A stretch of 64,000 bases of DNA from CAXMST01 sp963793415. GTDB taxonomy: Bacteria > Actinomycetota > Thermoleophilia > Solirubrobacterales > 70-9. This document shows, one piece after another, positions 61,514 through 64,000 of this stretch. The translations under genes and the position numbers were made by a program. Numbering within the stretch: position 1 is the stretch's first letter; the number at the start of each line of letters is the position of its first letter. The DNA lies in contig CAWCAC010000002.1 of NCBI GenBank assembly GCA_963793415.1, positions 3,038,001 through 3,102,000 of the forward strand. The letters are read 5' to 3'. The notes below the pieces were generated by a model. The model was not told the DNA's origin and made no database searches. It saw only the letters and a list, made by a program, of their open reading frames with translations.

Positions 61514-63456
61514 CGCTCTCCCTCCGTTCCGTCGCCCTGGTCCCGGTCGGGCACGACCGCGACCAGGATCTGCCCAGGCCCGACCTGGTCGCCGGGCGCC
61601 AGTTCGAGACCCTCGACGACGCCCGCCTCCGGCGCCGTGATCTGCAGCTCCATCTTCATCGACTCGAGGATCATCAGGACTTCGCCGGCGCCGACCTCGT
61701 CGCCGTTGGTGACGGAGATCGAGAGCACCTTGCCCGGCATCGGCGCCTCGAGCGAGCCTTCGGCGGTGTGCTCCGCGATCAGATCAGCCCGTGGAACCAG
61801 CTTCAGCACGCGGCCCTCGCGGCCGACCCAGATCGCATCGCCCTCGCGCGCGACCGCGTAGCTGCGCTCGACGCCGTCCAGCTCGACGGCGATCCGGCCG
61901 TCGGCTCCTGCCCGCGCCCGCGCCTCGCGGCGCCGGCCGTCCAGTTCGAACCAACCAGGCCCGATCCGAACCTCGCCGGCGTCCTCGAAGCGCCGCCGCC
62001 ACGGGCCCGGGGCCAGCGCCGTGCCGGCCGTGTCCTCGAGCCAGGCGGCGAACGCGGCGGCGACCGTCAGGTCCTCGGGCGGCTCGAGATCGAGCGCCTC
62101 CTCGGCCAGCGCCCGCTCGAGCAGCCCTGTGTCGAGCCGTCCGTCGAGGACGTCCGGGCGAGCGAGCAGCTCGCGGCTGAAGGCGGCGTTGTGGGCAACC
62201 CCGAGCAGTTCCAGGTCGCCGAGGGCCCGGTCCAGCCGGGCGATCGCGGTCGGCCGGTCGGGCCCGTGAGCGATCAGCTTCGCCAGCATCGGGTCGTAAT
62301 CGGTCCCGATCACGGCGCCGGCCGAGATCCCGAGGTCGACCCGGACGCCGGGACCCTCGGGAAGCGTCAGCCGCCGCACGGTGCCGACTGCGGGCAGGAA
62401 GCCGGCCGCGGGGTCTTCCGAGTAGAGACGGGCCTCGACGGCGTGGCCACCGGCGCTGAGCCCCTCCTGCGCGAACGACAGCGGCTCGCCCGCCGCGACG
62501 CGCAGCTGCTGCTCGACGAGGTCGATCCCCCAGACCATCTCGGTCACGGGATGCTCCACCTGCAGGCGGGTGTTCATCTCGAGGAAGTAGAAGCCCGAGC
62601 TGTCGGCGGGGACGATGAACTCGACCGTGCCGGCGCCGACGTAGTCGCAGGCGCGGGCGAGATCGACGGCGGCCTTGCCGAGCTGCTCGCGCATCTCCGA
62701 GTTCACCGCCGGCGAGGGAGCCTCCTCGATCACCTTCTGATGGCGCCGCTGCAACGAGCACTCGCGCTCGCCGAGATGAACGACCGTGCCGTGCGAGTCG
62801 CCGAGGACCTGAACCTCGATGTGGCGAGGGCGCTCCAGGTACCGCTCGGCCAGCACGCGGCCGTCCCCGAACGCTGCCTCGGCCTCACGCCGGGCAGCGG
62901 CGAGCCCATCCTCGAGCTCGGCCTGCTTGCGAACCACGCGCATGCCTTTACCGCCGCCGCCGGCCAGAGCCTTGATCACGATCGGGAAGCCGTGCTCGTT
63001 TGCGAGCGCGGCGATCGCATCCGCATCGGCCTGCTCGCCGGCCGTGCCGGGAACGACGGGCACGCGCGAGCGCTCGGCGAGCAGCTTCGCCCTGCCCTTG
63101 TCCCCCATCAGCGTGATCGTCTCCGGCGCGGGGCCGACCCAGACGAGACCGGCCTCTCGCACCCGGGCGGCGAAAGCCGCGTTCTCGCTGAGGAAGCCGT
63201 ATCCCGGATGCACGGCCTTGGCACCGGCCCGGGCGGCGGCCGCGATCAGCTCGTCGCCGCCGAGGTAGCTGTCGATCCGGACCGCGGAATCGGCGGAATC
63301 GACATGGAGGGCGCCGCGATCCGCCTCGGTGAAGACGGCGACCGTGCGCAGGCCGAGGTCGTGCGCGGTGCGGGCAACGCGCACGGCGATCTCGCCGCGG
63401 TTGGCGATCAACAGGGGCGAGAGCGAGCTCAGCGAGGGCGTTTCGGGCGCGGTCAT
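61510..63456 (-). CDS. Methylcrotonyl-CoA carboxylase-type alpha subunit (biotin carboxylase + biotinyl carrier)
   Basis: 648 residues from ATG 63454-63456. Biotin-carboxylase domain (1-450: LLIANRGEIAVRVARTA, HPGYGFLSEN, GGGGKGMRVV, ERECSLQRRHQKVIEEAP, EMNTRLQVEHPVTE), a linker domain, and the C-terminal biotinyl domain with the biotin Lys in ILESMKMELQ followed by LxLxxGDQVGPGQIL. TATATT lies 9 nt before the ATG. A strong palindrome sits between it and a divergent tetR gene, so this operon is probably repressed by that regulator until a degradation intermediate is present. Confidence 0.95.
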   Translation of the reverse strand: MTAPETPSLSSLSPLLIANRGEIAVRVARTAHDLGLRTVAVFTEADRGALHVDSADSAVRIDSYLGGDELIAAAARAGAKAVHPGYGFLSENAAFAARVREAGLVWVGPAPETITLMGDKGRAKLLAERSRVPVVPGTAGEQADADAIAALANEHGFPIVIKALAGGGGKGMRVVRKQAELEDGLAAARREAEAAFGDGRVLAERYLERPRHIEVQVLGDSHGTVVHLGERECSLQRRHQKVIEEAPSPAVNSEMREQLGKAAVDLARACDYVGAGTVEFIVPADSSGFYFLEMNTRLQVEHPVTEMVWGIDLVEQQLRVAAGEPLSFAQEGLSAGGHAVEARLYSEDPAAGFLPAVGTVRRLTLPEGPGVRVDLGISAGAVIGTDYDPMLAKLIAHGPDRPTAIARLDRALGDLELLGVAHNAAFSRELLARPDVLDGRLDTGLLERALAEEALDLEPPEDLTVAAAFAAWLEDTAGTALAPGPWRRRFEDAGEVRIGPGWFELDGRRREARARAGADGRIAVELDGVERSYAVAREGDAIWVGREGRVLKLVPRADLIAEHTAEGSLEAPMPGKVLSISVTNGDEVGAGEVLMILESMKMELQITAPEAGVVEGLELAPGDQVGPGQILVAVVPDRDQGDGTEGER

Positions 63457-63471
63457 CGAGCGGCCAATATA

Positions 63472-63506
63472 CCGAAGGATCATTCAAACTCCGAATGATC
63501 GTTCGG
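63472..63506. promoter_or_regulatory. TetR-type operator between the carboxylase operon and tetR
   Basis: Left arm 63472-63485 (CCGAAGGATCATTC) and right arm 63493-63506 (GAATGATCGTTCGG) are inverted repeats matching in 13 of 14 positions around a 7-nt spacer. It lies 15 nt before the alpha-subunit ATG on one side and just upstream of the TAGGAT -10 of tetR on the other, so one site could control both directions. Confidence 0.75.
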
Positions 63507-63529
63507 TCGGTGCTCTAGGATCTGCGGCG

Positions 63530-64000
63530 ATGCCCTCGACCACGTCCGCGAGCACCCGGCCGAGCCGCCCCGCCCTCCAACGCCGCTGGGACCGGCGCCG
63601 CGACGATCTCGTCGCGGCGGCGGCCCGGACCTTCGCCGAACGCGGCTACGCGGAGACGTCGGTCGCGGAGCTGGCCGAGAGCCTCGAGGTCGCGACCGGT
63701 GCGATCTATCACTACTTCCGCGGCAAGGAGGACCTGCTGATCGCGATCTGCGACCAGCTCACCGAGCCGCTGCTCGAGGCCGCGCGCGAGCTCCCGGCGG
63801 ACGGCGATCCGGGTAAGCGCCTGCGGGCCCTGGTCCGGCTCTGGGTCGGGCACGTCGCCGAGCATCGCCACCACCTGCTCGTCTTCACCCAGGTCCGCCA
63901 CGTCGTCGACCACGGCGAGGGCTGGAGCTCGGTCCGCGCTGCCCGCAAGGACTTCGAGCTGCTGCTCGGCGAGGCGCTCGCCGCCGCCGGCGTCGCCGAC
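63530..64000 (+). CDS. TetR-family transcriptional regulator, partial at window edge
   Basis: The first 157 codons are present; the frame is open to the last base. A Ser/Thr/Arg-rich N-terminus of about 25 residues precedes the TetR HTH: LVAAAARTFAERGYAETSVAELAESLEVATGAIYHYFRGKEDLLIAICD. The ligand domain follows and is cut. TAGGAT at 63516-63521 lies 8 nt before the ATG. Divergent from the MCC-type operon with a 35-bp palindrome between; likely a local repressor that senses an acyl-CoA or branched intermediate. Confidence 0.92.
   Translation, partial: MPSTTSASTRPSRPALQRRWDRRRDDLVAAAARTFAERGYAETSVAELAESLEVATGAIYHYFRGKEDLLIAICDQLTEPLLEAARELPADGDPGKRLRALVRLWVGHVAEHRHHLLVFTQVRHVVDHGEGWSSVRAARKDFELLLGEALAAAGVAD

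Overview
The window is GC-rich DNA (roughly 70% by eye) from an actinobacterium. Gene content suggests a free-living aerobic member of Actinomycetota, perhaps class Thermoleophilia (Solirubrobacterales-like). Pointers are a six-gene Mce cluster, a mycobacterial ChoD-like flavoenzyme, a DosS-type GAF histidine kinase, cydABDC, a tandem USP protein, and Lys-rich secreted beta-helix proteins. The taxonomic placement is inference; no rRNA gene is present. Many genes carry a TANNNT hexamer 6-9 nt before the start codon, which suggests widespread leaderless transcription.

Layout. 0-3 kb: an acyl-CoA carboxylase pair on the minus strand (biotin-carboxylase subunit cut by the window edge). 3.5-6.1 kb: a secreted M19 dipeptidase-like protein. 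6.1-12.6 kb: an esterase, then the biotin operon bioB-bioF-bioD, bioA and an SDR. 12.7-14.5 kb: an ECF-type sigma factor with a DUF4349 membrane partner. An intergenic element of about 340 bp occurs at 3.15-3.49 kb and again, inverted, at 14.49-14.82 kb. 14.9-16.9 kb: rubredoxin, Nudix hydrolase, an unknown protein and an SCP2-domain protein. 17-26.7 kb: six consecutive mce genes with no YrbE permease or ATPase beside them. 26.9-32.8 kb: LemA, a lipoprotein, a secreted beta-helix protein, a ChoD-like GMC oxidase and an RTX-repeat protein.

32.9-45.5 kb is a redox/low-oxygen block: SodA and SoxR diverge around a SoxR-box-like palindrome, then come cydABDC, a NarL-type regulator, a DosS-like kinase, a degenerate receiver, an NDH-2/SQR-like flavoprotein and a CBS+USP protein. 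45.6-49.7 kb: tRNA-Pro(CGG), a DsbA-like protein, a Nif3-family protein, a 58-residue HTH-like protein and a long-chain acyl-CoA synthetase.

49.8-57.1 kb is the most unusual part: three paralogous secreted beta-helix proteins interleaved with three cupredoxins and a Tat-exported two-domain multicopper oxidase, partly built by a segmental duplication that left a truncated oxidase 5' remnant. 57.1-64 kb: a patatin-like lipase, a PBP4-type D,D-carboxypeptidase, a methylcrotonyl-CoA-carboxylase-type pair, and a divergent TetR regulator (cut by the window edge) with a strong operator-like palindrome between them.

Functionally, lipid and sterol-like substrate handling (Mce, SCP2, ChoD-like, FadD, acyl-CoA carboxylases that need biotin) and respiratory/redox adaptation dominate. 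The copper-protein/beta-helix cluster looks like an extracellular oxidative module of unknown role.
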